From the NCBI GenBank assembly GCA_025766275.1, contig JAFKAC010000008.1, positions 682,001 to 746,000 of the forward strand: a stretch of DNA of 64,000 bases, given 5' to 3'. Numbering within the stretch: the stretch's first letter is position 1; every line of letters begins with the position of its first letter. The notes under the pieces were generated by a model. The model was given only the letters and a program-made list of their open reading frames with translations, did not search any database and was not told the DNA's origin. This DNA is from Lactarius indigo. Lineage: Eukaryota; Basidiomycota; Agaricomycetes; Russulales; Russulaceae. The position numbers and the translations under genes were made by a program. Shown one piece after another: positions 1-10,895 of the stretch.

Positions 1-1116
1 TTAAAGAGCCTCACAAGTGCGCACCCTAGGGTAGCCGGTCGCGTCTGGTTCTTCTGGTCTAGTTTCTATACGTCATCGGTACGCGTACACGATATGACGG
101 GCCTGTCTCCCTACTCACCGGATGTTCAGATTTTGCTGGGGGCGATCGTGATCAAGAGTCCTGGCTGCAAGCTTGCTCGCAACGCCTTGACGCTGCTCGA
201 TCAATCTGTGGCCGTCTACGAAGAAGGGTCTGGGCCATGTCGCCCAGCCGCAACTGTGGTACGAGGCGGCTCATCACTTCTTACCTCCACTACCCCTCTA
301 ACGGGTCATCATCTCTAGCCAATGTTAGAAAAACTTCGGAGTCGCGCCCATCATACATACACTGCTTATTGTGCCACTGTAAACGGACATCCTGGAACCC
401 ACCTTCCACTCAACCTACCCGACGACATCCACGACCTCTCCGCATTTGGCGGTACAAAGGGTGCCGTCATCAACAAATCACCTTCGAATAGCCCGCATGG
501 AAGCAATGCCCCTTCCCCTGACTCGACCCTTTCGGGGGATATTGCAGCGAATTCGACACACTCGCAGCACTCTTCACATTCCCCTCATTCACTCTCACGA
601 CATTCCCCTCTTGCATATTCGAGCGACGGTTCCTCTCCTCCTCACCAACCAGATACCCAGGCCATAGCGCAGATCCCGTATGGGTCTCTCCCATCTACGG
701 GTTCTCTACTAGAGGAGGTTCGGCAGTCGCAATTTGGACTGTCGTATTCCGCCGCGCAGGACGTAACCCCCACTCAAAGTGTGCCGGATTTCCGTCCGCC
801 ATCGCTGTTCGTACCACAGGAGCAGACCCTGCTTCCTATAGAGAACGGATTCGTGACGCCTACAGAGGGTGCACAGTTTCCTCCTTCACAAAATGGCGGG
901 CACCAGCAGGCTTCACTCGTGCCCCTAGATTTCGATTTTGAGGAGTTGGGGTTGCCCCAGATCTCCCAACAGCCGATGCAGTACAGTCAATTTCCACAGT
1001 TGCAACAATTTCAGGACATCATCATGGATGAGGGTATGAGTACTCGGGCTCCTCAAATTCCTCAAGACGACGTGTGGTGGAAGTTTGTCGACGATTTGGG
1101 AATCCAGAGGATATAG
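1..1116 (+). CDS. Fungal Zn2Cys6-type transcription factor, C-terminal part
   Basis: The reading frame is open from the left edge, so the N-terminus (and any Zn2Cys6 zinc cluster) lies outside the window. I read three exons, 1-78, 130-258 and 319-1116. The two introns (51 and 60 nt) are multiples of three, have GT..AG ends and CTCAC/CTCTAAC branch sites. Splicing removes an in-frame TAG at 316-318. The joined start (AHPRVAGRVWFFWSS, KSPGCKLARNAL, LEKLRSRAHHTY) resembles the end of the fungal-specific transcription factor helical domain. The last 230 residues are a low-complexity Ser/Pro/Gln-rich tail ending in WWKFVDDLGI, as is usual for activation regions. Function is by family resemblance; the target genes cannot be told. 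Confidence 0.75.
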
Positions 1117-1302
1117 GATTGTGTCACATGTGCGCCTTCGTTTGATTTTATTTTATGTGTTGATTTCTTGCAGCTTTGAGTACAGATCTATCACATTTCA
1201 TGTATTTCTGTCGTTTATCCTCCTTTACTTACGTTACAATAATGTGTACTTTAATGTATCCCACAACGGCCAAATTGCGGCACGTTTACACCTTTCTGTA
1301 TT

Positions 1303-2913
1303 CTATGTCGTGTCCATCGGAATTAAGCCTTCGATTTCAACCTTTGCGATGGCTGCCTCGTCTGCCTGAGTCATAGCTTCGAGGAGAGAATCGATATCGG
1401 GAGTGGCAACAAAGCGTCTGCCAACCTCGCCGAGCACGCGCAAATTTTTGGTCGCACGATCGACGTGAACGGCTTGTTGCAAGAATGACGACTGCGTCGC
1501 TGCGGTAACCTATGCAACTCCCGTCAATCCGTGTCTCTCCTGAAAAAGGAAGAGCTCACATCCAGGAGAATACCATTCGCGAGTCGCATCTTGACCGCGC
1601 CGCTCTTATAAATCTCAAGCTGCCCAACCACGCCGTCGACATGTGGTGGTGGTTGGTCCTTATCCACGTCTTCGGGTACAGAAGCAGGTGGCTTCGTATC
1701 GGCTGAGAACGAGACACGTTTAACCTGGTGCTCAGAGACGGGGCTTTGTTCACTGAGATCAGAAGGCTCGGACAACTTGGAGACGAAAGTAGGAAAGGGC
1801 GAAGGAAACTGGAAGAAATAGAGCCGTTCTTGTCGCAAGCTCTGATCCTGCTCATGGTAAGATTAATTAGTTTCCACGGGAGAGCGCAAAAACGTGCAGT
1901 TGGCTTACTTCACTGTCTCGTGCGAAATCGCCAATGATGTCTTCCATCACTTCTTCCTCTTCGCTATCACTGAGGTCTAGGGCATTGGCGAGATTGATGT
2001 CGCCTACGTCATCTGCGGGTGGCTCCTCCGTAGCTATCGGTCCCTGCTTAACTGAAAGCGAGATAGAATTATTAGCTTTCTCCTTTGTCAGAAATAGCCA
2101 AAAAGAACGCGTACGCTTCCCCTTATCCAATGTCAGTTCGTCGCTCTCCTTTTCCACTTTCGCGGCCCTTTTCTTCGACCTGTCACGGGCGCTCTCCCAC
2201 TTCAGGCTCTCCGGGGCCATCCAGTCCATCGTGTGCACATTTCTCATATCCACGATCTCCACGCCCTCGTCTGGGTCCGAATAGACCTCGGCATCGTCGT
2301 CGACGTGGACGCGCGACTCGGCGTGCTCCTCCTTCTTGAGCGTGGGGGCCGCCGTTTTCGTGAGATTGGCACCGAGTGCTGCCGGGTCGGGGGGACCTCG
2401 GGGCGCGGAAGGTGTCGAAGAGACACGTGGACCGCTGCGCCAGGCGGAAGAACCCGCCAGTGATGGCCCCATCGCAAATGGTCCGCTGGCTGTCATCTCC
2501 GGTGGAGGAGGGCGCGGGGGTGCAGTGGCGCGCCCAGAACCTCTTGATGAATCGCCGCGCGCACGGCCGCGCCCTTGCCCCCGGCCACTGCCACGGTCAG
2601 AAGGAACACCTGTGGGAGCTGGTGCAGGTGCCGCTGGTTCCTTTCGAATCGCCTCGTCAACGACATGTCATTACTTTCCGCCGAAAGCAGACGCACTGAC
2701 TTGCTTGACATCCCTGAATGGATTCATCAATCATGAGCAAAGCATGGACCGCGAATCGGCTCTGGGACGTACGTACTCCTTCTTCCGTCGAATCGGAAGA
2801 GTGGGGATAAATTTCATTTTCTGGGTACCTGCTCGGGTAGTATCTGTTGCAGGCATTTTTGCGAGGCTTGCTATGGCCTTTCCTGTATTCGAAGGACCAG
2901 GAGTTCCAGACAT
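1303..2913 (-). CDS. RPC53: DNA-directed RNA polymerase III subunit RPC4 (Rpc53)
   Basis: A subunit of nuclear RNA polymerase III, which with RPC37 acts in initiation, termination and reinitiation. Six exons read on the minus strand: 2913-2777, 2713-2701 (13 nt), 2652-2115, 2051-1909, 1847-1560 and 1509-1303. Introns are 63, 48, 63, 61 and 50 nt. The N-terminus (KFIPTLPIRRKKE) is followed by a Gly/Arg-rich stretch, an acidic region with VDMRNVHTMDWMAPESL, and the conserved C-terminal RPC4 domain with LYFFQFPSPFP, GVVGQLEIYKSGAVKM and an HVDRATKNLRVLGEV-type end. All conserved blocks are present and in frame. The second exon is unusually short and is inferred from splice signals and frame only. 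The gene is convergent with the upstream transcription factor. Confidence 0.88.
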
Positions 2914-3032
2914 TGTGGTGTGGCTTCAAGTTGTGATTCACTCCTGTGACATTGGTCCATATATCACGTGACTGATAAGGATTATGGGCCAAACACTGTC
3001 TGTTGGTTATCGACTTGTAGCTATCAAGAGCC

Positions 3033-4150
3033 ATGGCGACTGAGCCGGAGCATATTCGCGTCACATACAACGAAGTGCACAATATCATCAAAAAGTCGGC
3101 GGAACAGATCAGCGAGTTTAAACCCGATATCTTGATAGCAATCGGTAGGGAAATCCTGATCTCCTCCAATGCACTTCATCTCCCCTAATTTGATGATTGC
3201 AGGCGGAGGGTTCGTGCGCAAATTTGCTCTGTGTAGTTTGCCCTCACGACCTGTTTATCTTGCGCAGTGGTTTTTTCCCGGCACGTGTTCTGGTCTGTCG
3301 GTCCTACTCTCATTCTCTCCCGCCTTTGAGGGCCAACGAGTACTGTAGCGGACTTTCTTGAAGAGCCCTGATACACGCAAAAACGTGCCCATCTATGCGA
3401 TCTGCCTATCTCTATATGAGCCTGTTCCCGGAGTCACGGCTGAACAGATCGGGAGTGAAGTCATTCGGACTCAATGGCTGTACGTGACAAGTTTCTCGGC
3501 ACGATGCCTCTATACCTTAACTTATGATCTGATAGTGGTCCCGATGCGGGGGAGATTCTACTTGGAAAGCGTGTATTGATTGTAGTTCGTGTATCTCTTC
3601 CTGGTGGGGCTGATGCCACGCTCATGGTGTACCTCGCTATAGGATGAGGTGGACGACTCGAGGAAGACCCTGCAGTAAGTGCTGTGGCGGACCAACCATT
3701 CTATATCTGTTAATTGGGCCTCAGATATGCTGTTTCTGAACTTCATAAGGACGCCGAGAACGCGTTACAGTTATTGCCTCACCACAAACGCGAAGGCGCG
3801 AAGACCAAATTTGGCGTCTTCGTGGTCCATAACAAATTGAAGCCCAAGCTTGGCTCACTCCCGAAGTATATCCCGTAAGTACCTCTAGCAGATATTCGAA
3901 TGATTGTCCCTGAAACTAAGTGCGTTCTAGTTACTATGCGGGCGAAGAGGTGGAGGACCTATGGTGAGTGGGCCAGTGATCGATCCCTGGTGGAATAGAT
4001 GGAGCTTAGATGAGCCTTTACCCAGGCTGGACTATCCGTGGGAAGCAGTGTGAGAAGTTCGATTCTCGCCTCGAGACATGAAGCTGATGCAGTGCCTGCA
4101 GAGACATAGAGGAGCACGATCGACTCGCGGCTGCGCAGAAGAAGGCGTGA
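3033..4150 (+). CDS. HPT1: Purine (hypoxanthine/xanthine-guanine) phosphoribosyltransferase
   Basis: A purine salvage enzyme transferring phosphoribose from PRPP to hypoxanthine, guanine or xanthine. The protein has to be assembled from ten small exons with nine short introns, all with GT..AG ends. It starts MATEPEHIRVTYNEVHN at an ATG with a good context. Visible landmarks are DILIAIGGGGFFPARVL near the N-terminus, ICLSLYEP, and the PRPP-binding loop VLIVDEVDDSRKTL, whose two acidic residues are catalytic in the family. The C-terminus ends in DIEEHDRLAAAQ. Order and length match yeast Hpt1/Xpt1; which purine base is preferred cannot be decided from the sequence. No frame lesion was found. 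Confidence 0.88.
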
Positions 4151-4595
4151 CATTTGAGCAGTTTGGGTCCGCGGGAGTCTATGGGATGTTAGAGCTACAT
4201 ATATGCGCGTTGGTATGTAAGAGATGACGAATGAAACGATGTTCCCTCTTCGCGTGTACCGGGAAAAAAAAGAACGGGCGGGATTGGACAGCCCGACCCG
4301 CCGAGTTGTCTTGCCGAATGATGGTGTAGGCCATCACCCAAGCCCCTCTTGAGACCTCTCACAACGCGCGTATTGGACCCGATATCCAAACTCCGCAGTG
4401 ATACGTTATACCGAGAGTTGAGCTGAGACTCAGAACATCACCACTTGGCCAAACCGGGAGCGAATAGCCCACCCGTTCTTCTCTTCTTCCCGTTTATCTC
4501 GCCGCTTCCACGACACCCACCGCGACGCCTGCGCCTGCGCCTTCTCCACCCCCCAAGTCCCATCTCCCCTTACTCTTACCCCGTCCCAACGAAGG

Positions 4596-5840
4596 ATGTC
4601 TGATGAAGATGAATACGAGGCGCTGTCGCCCAATGCTGGTTTGGGTGTACGCTGCGGTTCCGTTCTGACCGCTCAGTTCTGACAGTTTTTCGCGCCTTTC
4701 TAGGTTAACATGCTCGCTGGCGCTCTCGTACGCGTTCTTGCCTTACAGGTGTTGGCCGGACACTGAGCATTTTCTTCCAGGCTGGCATCACGGAGCACTC
4801 GGTGATGTTCCCCGTCGACAGCATAAAGGTACGCCCCATTTCCCTCTACGCGTTATGAGTCCTCACTCTCATGGCTCAAGACACGTATGCAAGTGTTCGC
4901 TACTTCTCCAGCAGCGGTGTATACAGGGATCGGCAACGCATTCACGCGGATATCTTCGACTGAGGGTGTGCGTGCACTATGGCGGGGCGTATCTTCGGTA
5001 ATTTTGGGAGCGGGCCCAGCGCATGCTGTCCACTTTGGGACGTATGAGGCTGTCAAAGAGATGACTGGCGGCAATATGGAAGGAAGCGCGCACCAATGGT
5101 TCTCGGCGCGTGAGTCTTCCTTTATGATTGATTTCTCCTTTCGGGGCCTGGCTTTGACGTTGACCCGATATTTCGCTAGCCCTGGCTGGTGCCTCAGCAA
5201 CAATCGCCAGCGATGCGCTAATGAACCCGTTTGATGGTGCGTCAACTCCTCTCTATGAGCTTCGGATCGGGCTTAGATCGTGTGCAGTTATAAAACAACG
5301 AATGCAGGTGCACCAATCTGAATTCCGTTCCATGTTCACCTGTGCCAGCACCGTTTTTCGCAACGAAGGGCTCTCCGCCTTCTACGTTTCATATCCAACG
5401 ACGCTTACCATGACCGTACCGTTCACCGCGGCCCAGTTCACCGTGTATGAACACGTGAAGAAATTCATGAATCCCCGGGGCGAATACTCCCCATTATCAC
5501 ACATCGTTGCTGGCGGTGTTGCTGGTGGCGTAGCTGCAGGTCTCACGACCCCACTGGATGTTGCAAAGACGTTGTTGCAGACACGGGGTACCTCCAGCGA
5601 CCCGGAGATTAGATATTGTCGAGGAATGCTGGATGCGCTCAAAATTATATGGCGACGAGATGGGCTACGTGGATTCTCGAGGGGACTTACACCGCGCGTA
5701 GTCACGCACATGCCCAGTAACGCGTTGTGCTGGCTTTCGTATGAATTTTTTAGTGCGTCAAACGATTTTATTCTGCTTCGTCTTTGCTGACCACCGTTCG
5801 TTCTGTCTATGAAGAGTCGACCATGCGTGAACAGTCATGA
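4596..5840 (+). CDS. MRS4: Mitoferrin, mitochondrial iron carrier (Mrs3/Mrs4 type)
   Basis: A mitochondrial carrier family protein of the inner membrane that imports iron for heme and Fe-S cluster synthesis. The three carrier repeats are seen with their Px[DE]xx[KR] signatures: FPVDSIKTRMQ, NPFDVIKQRMQ and TPLDVAKTLLQ. The first repeat is spread over small exons (LAGALAGITEHSVMFPVD across an intron), which I joined by GT..AG signals. The mitoferrin subgroup is suggested by EHSVMFP and HAVHFGTYE near repeat one. The last small exon gives an SxMREQS-type end and the stop at 5838-5840. The frame is intact. Solute specificity is from family resemblance only. Confidence 0.87.
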
Positions 5841-6008
5841 CGCTTAATGTGGAGATGACCTCAGCTTTCTTCCCTTAGATAGATACGTTCATGTGGGCTG
5901 CTATCGCACTACTCTTCCTATCTTATTGGCTGCTATCGATGCTACGACTTGATGTAGGTCATAATCGCAATTTGCTTTGAACGGACCGGGCCGGACCGGG
6001 CCGAGGGT

Positions 6009-6230
6009 ATGACGTCGGCTTCAAGTCAGTCTTCGCCATCTTCAAGTTCAACGCCAGTCCCAAAAACCGTCTTTGAGCAGATAAGAAAAATCATCCCACC
6101 TCTGGATGTGACCCTCCACATTAGGCACGTCGGCCCAACTCGCCTTGTACCTATCTCACATGACATCCTAGCAGCCGGTAAGACCTTGGGTGAGACTGCA
6201 ACTGAGGCCCGTGGTGCATGCGTCTTGTGA
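6009..6230 (+). pseudogene. Duplicated 5' fragment of the NAD(P)H-hydrate dehydratase gene
   Basis: The first about 40 codons (MTSASSQSSP..., [16 protein letters not shown]) match the start of the intact dehydratase gene at 9527. Similarity covers exon 1 and most of intron 1, then ends before exon 2, so no enzyme can be made. From about 6138 the sequence continues into a segment that is repeated at 8665-9070. This copy has an N-terminal Ser-rich leader that the intact copy has lost, so it may preserve the original gene start and promoter while the rest of the gene now lies 3.5 kb downstream. Confidence 0.7.
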
Positions 6231-6525
6231 GCAAGAACATCAAATCTGCTATTCAGGGTGCGTCTCGTGCCCTTTAATTATTGCTTAATCAGACGCCTGA
6301 CCTGATGCGTGGTTCCGCTGGCTGCGGCGGGTGTATACGTATATGGACCTGGAGCTCTTGCATCTGCTGAGGGATCTGCCGGCGGGGACTCTCGTGCGCT
6401 TGTCAAAGATGCTTGCCGCTACTTTGCGATACGCGTGTGTCACAGGAACATGATAGCCGGCGGGCCACTAAACGGACCACTGTGTCTAGTTTTCCCAGGC
6501 GTGCCAGACACGTCACTATCTTTGT
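6138..6525 (+). repeat. Diverged direct repeat, copy 1
   Basis: Pairs by eye with 8665-9070: shared blocks include TCTCACATGA..., GGTGCGTCTCG and AAGATGCTTGCCG, plus a stretch around ATGGTCCAGTTTTCCCAGGC-like sequence, with many substitutions and indels. The left part is intron 1 of the dehydratase fragment. No open reading frame of note. Confidence 0.6.
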
Positions 6526-8664
6526 CCGCTTCTTTTCTACCTGTCCATTTCGTCCTTCTCCCTCTCGTATTGGCGGGTCAATCAAATTGTTCTGCGCACG
6601 GAGAACCATGGAGCGACCATGGACCTGCCTACACGGGGTGGTCGACGATAAGGTAGCTGTCAGACGTTGGCACGATGGAGAAGAGGGAACGCAGGCCCGT
6701 GGATTGGGCGATGTCCTAGCACTATCGTTGGTTGTTGCTTGATAAACCGCCTGTGCTTCCGCGTGAGTCCGCCTAAATCTATCATACACGTCCAATTTCG
6801 TCTGCCCAATCTACTGCACTATTTACAACGTGGAAAGAACTTGAGAACAAACATGAGGCGCATGTGTGCGAGATAAAAATACAGTCACGGTACGGTAAGA
6901 ATACGAACCAGATTGACAGTATCAAGTATTAACATAACCTTTTAATTGTGTCGACGATGCTCTCGAGCTGAGCCCAGGACTGGAGGTGATATCCGGATTC
7001 CAACAATCTGGGTCTGGGGACCTCAGAGAGTTCACTGTGGCAACGCCACTGACGGGCTGAGCGCCCTTGTTCCCCTTGCCATTGGTGGCATAACCTGCCC
7101 TCCACCTCTTCCCGACCGCAGAAATTGCGTATACTCGATCTGCATATTGATTGGTTGGCCCAACCTCATCAAGGCACTGTTATATCTGGGAGATGGCGCC
7201 TCGCCGTCCTGAATCCAGGTGAGAGTCAGATGGGGGCCTAACATCGATATGTAACAGGGGCCGCCGCTGGTGCTCGATAACAAGAGCAATAGTGAAGTCG
7301 TCAGTTGGGTGGTCTGGTCTGGGTCATTTTGGACGGATATCATAGCCTTCGGTTGCAGGGAACCAATAGAGTAAAATTTTGACTTCATAGTCTCATGTTC
7401 GTCATCCAATTCAGCAGCTTTATCCAAAATATGCTGGGGGTAGCCACAGGTCATGATGGTAGATGAGAAAGTTGTTGCCGTGACTCGACTAGCCGTAACT
7501 GAGCAGGATCTGAGTCACCTCAGTCACCAACTCGACTCGGACTCAGCTAATTGAAAACGGTCGACTTAGCTAGGTTGGTGGAATTCAGTCAAGTAAACTA
7601 TATCAGTGCCCGCCACTGCCATTGTGTGGCTATTGTCGTCGCTATCGTCGCATCGCCTTCGGCATGGCAGTCGTCGTCGTCGCTTGCGCTAGCACACATC
7701 CCGTCACAGCTGCGTCGTCGTCGATATGAGCGCATGGGGCTCGCATTTCTCCCACAGTGATGGTAATGTGGCAATGGCATGGTTGGAGTTCCACATGTGG
7801 TAGCTGCTTCAGGTGCGGTAGTGATGTCGACGATGGCGGGTATCAGGGCAGTCGTGGAGGATTAACTGATGTCAGCACGTCGTAAGTGTGAATAAACTGA
7901 TACTCTGTTTGTGGGAGATTGTGGGGGTGGCTTCGTGGTGGTGTCTTGAAAGGACGCGGTGTTGGCGGTGGCGTTGTCTTCTGTGGATTAAGTGCGATGG
8001 ACGACTGTGGTTATAGTACCACGGCGGCTATGTGGTAGTGGGAGGTCGCAAAATCATTGTCAGCAACGCTGTCAGGTTACATGAATGAGTTCTCTCACCT
8101 TGCGGTGTTAACTCATGAGTAACGAAACTCGATACGCACAGCAACAGGACGCGAGTAAGTGCGCATATGTCCCGAACAGGACGGAGCAACGGCTCATGTC
8201 AGACGGACGATGAGGGTGGAAACCCACGCGAATCTTTCCGTCCGAGGACTTGTACTCGCGCCCAGGTGAGGCCCAAGTCGGTCGCGAACACGTGGTCCGT
8301 TGTCGGCTCATCATTTGCCATGACAGGTATCGAGTCTGAGCAGCTAACCGTCTATAAGTGCGCGTCCTTTCCCACCGTCATGTATCAACCGACAACGGAC
8401 GGGCTACTGAACGTCGCGCGGGGAATTGTGCACGGGCAACGTACAAGCCTTCCCCGGGCATCAGCGCCCCCAGTCAGAATCAAACAGTAAAAACTAACGC
8501 CGCACTCCGACAATTGCAGTGAGAGTAAGTATTTGGGTGGGTTGAGCAGCTTCCGACTGGCACCATCGACATGCGTGACGCGTGTTTGTAGCTCTGCAAC
8601 CGGTTGCTACCTCAGGATTAGAGATGATGTTGGTGAGCGCGATGCCGTCGACGATACTACCGAC
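6526..8664. other. Non-coding, decayed stretch between the repeat copies
   Basis: No gene recognised. It contains GTC/GTG-rich low-complexity sequence around 7620-8050 and several short ORFs without family resemblance or splice-consistent extension. The longest (minus strand, 7032-7454, 140 residues) looks accidental. The flanking duplicated gene pieces suggest that this is inserted or rearranged DNA. Confidence 0.5.
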
Positions 8665-9070
8665 CACAAGGGATAATCAAGCATGTTTGACCGACTCCGA
8701 GTTGCCTTTGCATCGATCTCACATGATATACTGGCAGCTAGCGAGACAGTGACTGAGGTCTATGGTGCAATCCGTGAGCAAGAAGCATCAGGGTGCGTCT
8801 CGCGCCTTCAATTACTGCCTCGGACTGATCCGTCGCCTGGCCTGACGCCGCGGCGCGCAGCTCCGCTTGCTGGGGCAGGTTGACGCGTTTATTGACTTGG
8901 AGATCGGCTAAGGGACGCCGGTGCGCTCGTCAGAAGATGCTTGCCGTAACTTTGCGGTGTGTGGTGTCGTCGCAGGAGCACGATGGCCAGTGAGCCACTA
9001 AAACCCCAAACAGACGACCACCATGGGTCCAGTTTCCCCAGGCGCGCCACACATGTCACCAGGGAGGTTC
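8665..9070 (+). repeat. Diverged direct repeat, copy 2, with a third piece of dehydratase intron 1
   Basis: Starts with CACAAGGGATAATCAAGCATG, close to the exon 1/intron 1 junction of the intact gene at 9596-9615, and then follows the repeat at 6138-6525 through ATCTCACATGATA and GGGTGCGTCTCGCGCC to GTTTCCCCAGGCGCGCCA. It does not code for a recognisable protein. Confidence 0.55.
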
Positions 9071-9526
9071 CTGGTGTCGCGTGTCGCGTGCTCCCTCATG
9101 AAGCGGCTCTCCTGCTAACGGCGGGACGCTGGCGGCCGCACCTGCTTCGGTCACGAAAGGTACTTCGGCTAGCAAGGGCTGAGTATACTGCAGGGAATCG
9201 GGTTCCCCGATGTCTCTCAGAGATGAAACTGGTGGAGTCGGCAGAAAGTTGTCGTCATGCTAGGGATGAGCCGCCGCAGGAAGACCGCACACATCGACAA
9301 GGGGAGAGGGAACGACGAGGGTGACTGAGAAGTCGACACCGTATCTGGAGTTTCTGCGGATTCATAGCAGACTGTGGAAGGCGGCTATCTTGACATGAGT
9401 CCGGTAGTGAGCGCTAGTGAGCACTGAGCAATGCTGACAAGGTCTGGGAAATCAGGCTCAGTAGTCCAGACTGCAATGATTGTGTAACTTTGATCGGGCT
9501 TGGTCTTCTCCGTCCTCTAATTCAGA

Positions 9527-10797
9527 ATGCCAGTCCCGAAAACTGTCTTTGAGCAGATAAGAAAAATCATCCCACCTCTGGATGGGACCCTCCACAAGGG
9601 GCAATCAGGCATGTCGGCCCAACTCGCCTTTCACCAATCTCACACGACATAGGTCGGGTCGGAGTACTCGGAGGGGCCCTCGAGTATGTTCTCCTTTCTA
9701 CTACCAACACTTTGACATCTAAACTGAGCATAGCTATACGGGAGCACCGTTCTTCGCCGCTATCTCCGCACAGCGAGTAGTATGTGCCGCACCTTTCTAG
9801 CACTGCCCAGCATTCAACTGCGCTCAGGGTGTGGATCTCTCCCATGTCATCTGCTCACCCACTGCCGCGGGTGCCATCAAATCTTTTTCCCCCGACCTCA
9901 TCGTTCACCCAATACTCCGTGCCGAGACGTATGTAATTCTCAAAGTGCCCAGTCTATCGAACGTCTTACACGTGGACAATGACCCAGGCCTCCAAACTCG
10001 CTGCGCGCCGATCTCGCCGCATTACTCTCACGCCTGCATGTCCTTGTTATCGGCCCAGGGCTTGGTAGAGAGGAGTACATGCTGACTTATGCTCGTCTCG
10101 CGCTCGACATCGCCAAGGAACAGGGCATGTTTCTCGTACTCGATGCTGATGGTCTCTACATGGCGGGACACCAGTTGGATATCGTCAGAGGATACAGACG
10201 TGCGGTTTTTACACCCAACGTCGTGGAGTTTAAAAGGCTGAGCGAGCAAGTGGTATGTGTAGCGTCATATATGCTATTCGAACGAGATATACTGACATCG
10301 GTTATCAGGGTATTGATCCCAACACGCCGCCCGAGGAACGGGCATCGTCGGTATCAAAGGCGCTAGGTGGGGTGACCATCCTTCAAAAAGGCCAGTGGGA
10401 CGTTATCGCAACCAATACCGAAGGGGCGAAATCTCGAATAGCCCATGACATGTCAAAGATCTCACCGGACGAAGCCGAGCAAAACGAAGTTGTGATCGTG
10501 GATACGCCAGGAGGGATGAAGCGCTGCGGAGGACAGGGCGACATTCTCAGTGGGGGCGTGGGGGCATTCCTGGCGTGGGCTAAGTGCTACGAGAGTGGTG
10601 CGTTCGGAGACAACACGATACCCGTGTCTCGTATGCCGATCTTGGCGGCGATCGGCGCGAGCATGGTAACCCGGACGACATCACGAAGGGCATTCGAAAA
10701 AGAAGGAAGGAGCGTCGTAACGCAGGACATGCTGAAGGAGATAGGTGGTGCGTTCGCAGAGATATTCGGTAGTGAATCACAAGGCGGCAGGCTCTAG
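9527..10797 (+). CDS. NNRD: ATP-dependent (S)-NAD(P)H-hydrate dehydratase
   Basis: Repairs damaged nicotinamide cofactors by dehydrating NADHX/NADPHX at the cost of ATP; member of the YjeF C-terminal/ribokinase-like fold. Exons joined through short introns give [74 protein letters not shown] and the ATP-site motif [10 protein letters not shown]. The C-terminal part is one exon ending at a TAG. Intron 1 (9609-9652) appears to be a 44-nt GC..AG intron. The start ATG lies where the upstream duplicate has a Ser-rich leader, so the protein lacks about 14 non-conserved residues or starts elsewhere. All catalytic blocks are present, so it is probably functional. Confidence 0.85.
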
Positions 10798-10821
10798 GCG
10801 TAGTCCAGCCTTGGGAACGAT

Positions 10822-10846
10822 CACGTGTTACGAGGTGATATATAAA
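10822..10846 (+). promoter_or_regulatory. CACGTG element and TATA box upstream of phosphoglucomutase
   Basis: A palindromic CACGTG (10822-10827, E-box type) and a TATATAAA (10839-10846) lie 74 and 57 bases before the phosphoglucomutase ATG. Position and sequence suit a core promoter. Not tested. Confidence 0.45.
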
Positions 10847-10895
10847 TCGGGTCGATCCTGCTCTCATCTAGAAACAAGTCTCTCACTCATCCGCC

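Noticed and set aside
4050..4075. GTTCGATTC resembling a tRNA B box
   Set aside because: Lies at a splice junction of the phosphoribosyltransferase gene, with no A box or acceptor stem.
7032..7454. Minus-strand ORF of 140 codons
   Set aside because: No recognisable domain, odd composition, no splice-supported extension, and it lies in a decayed repeat region.
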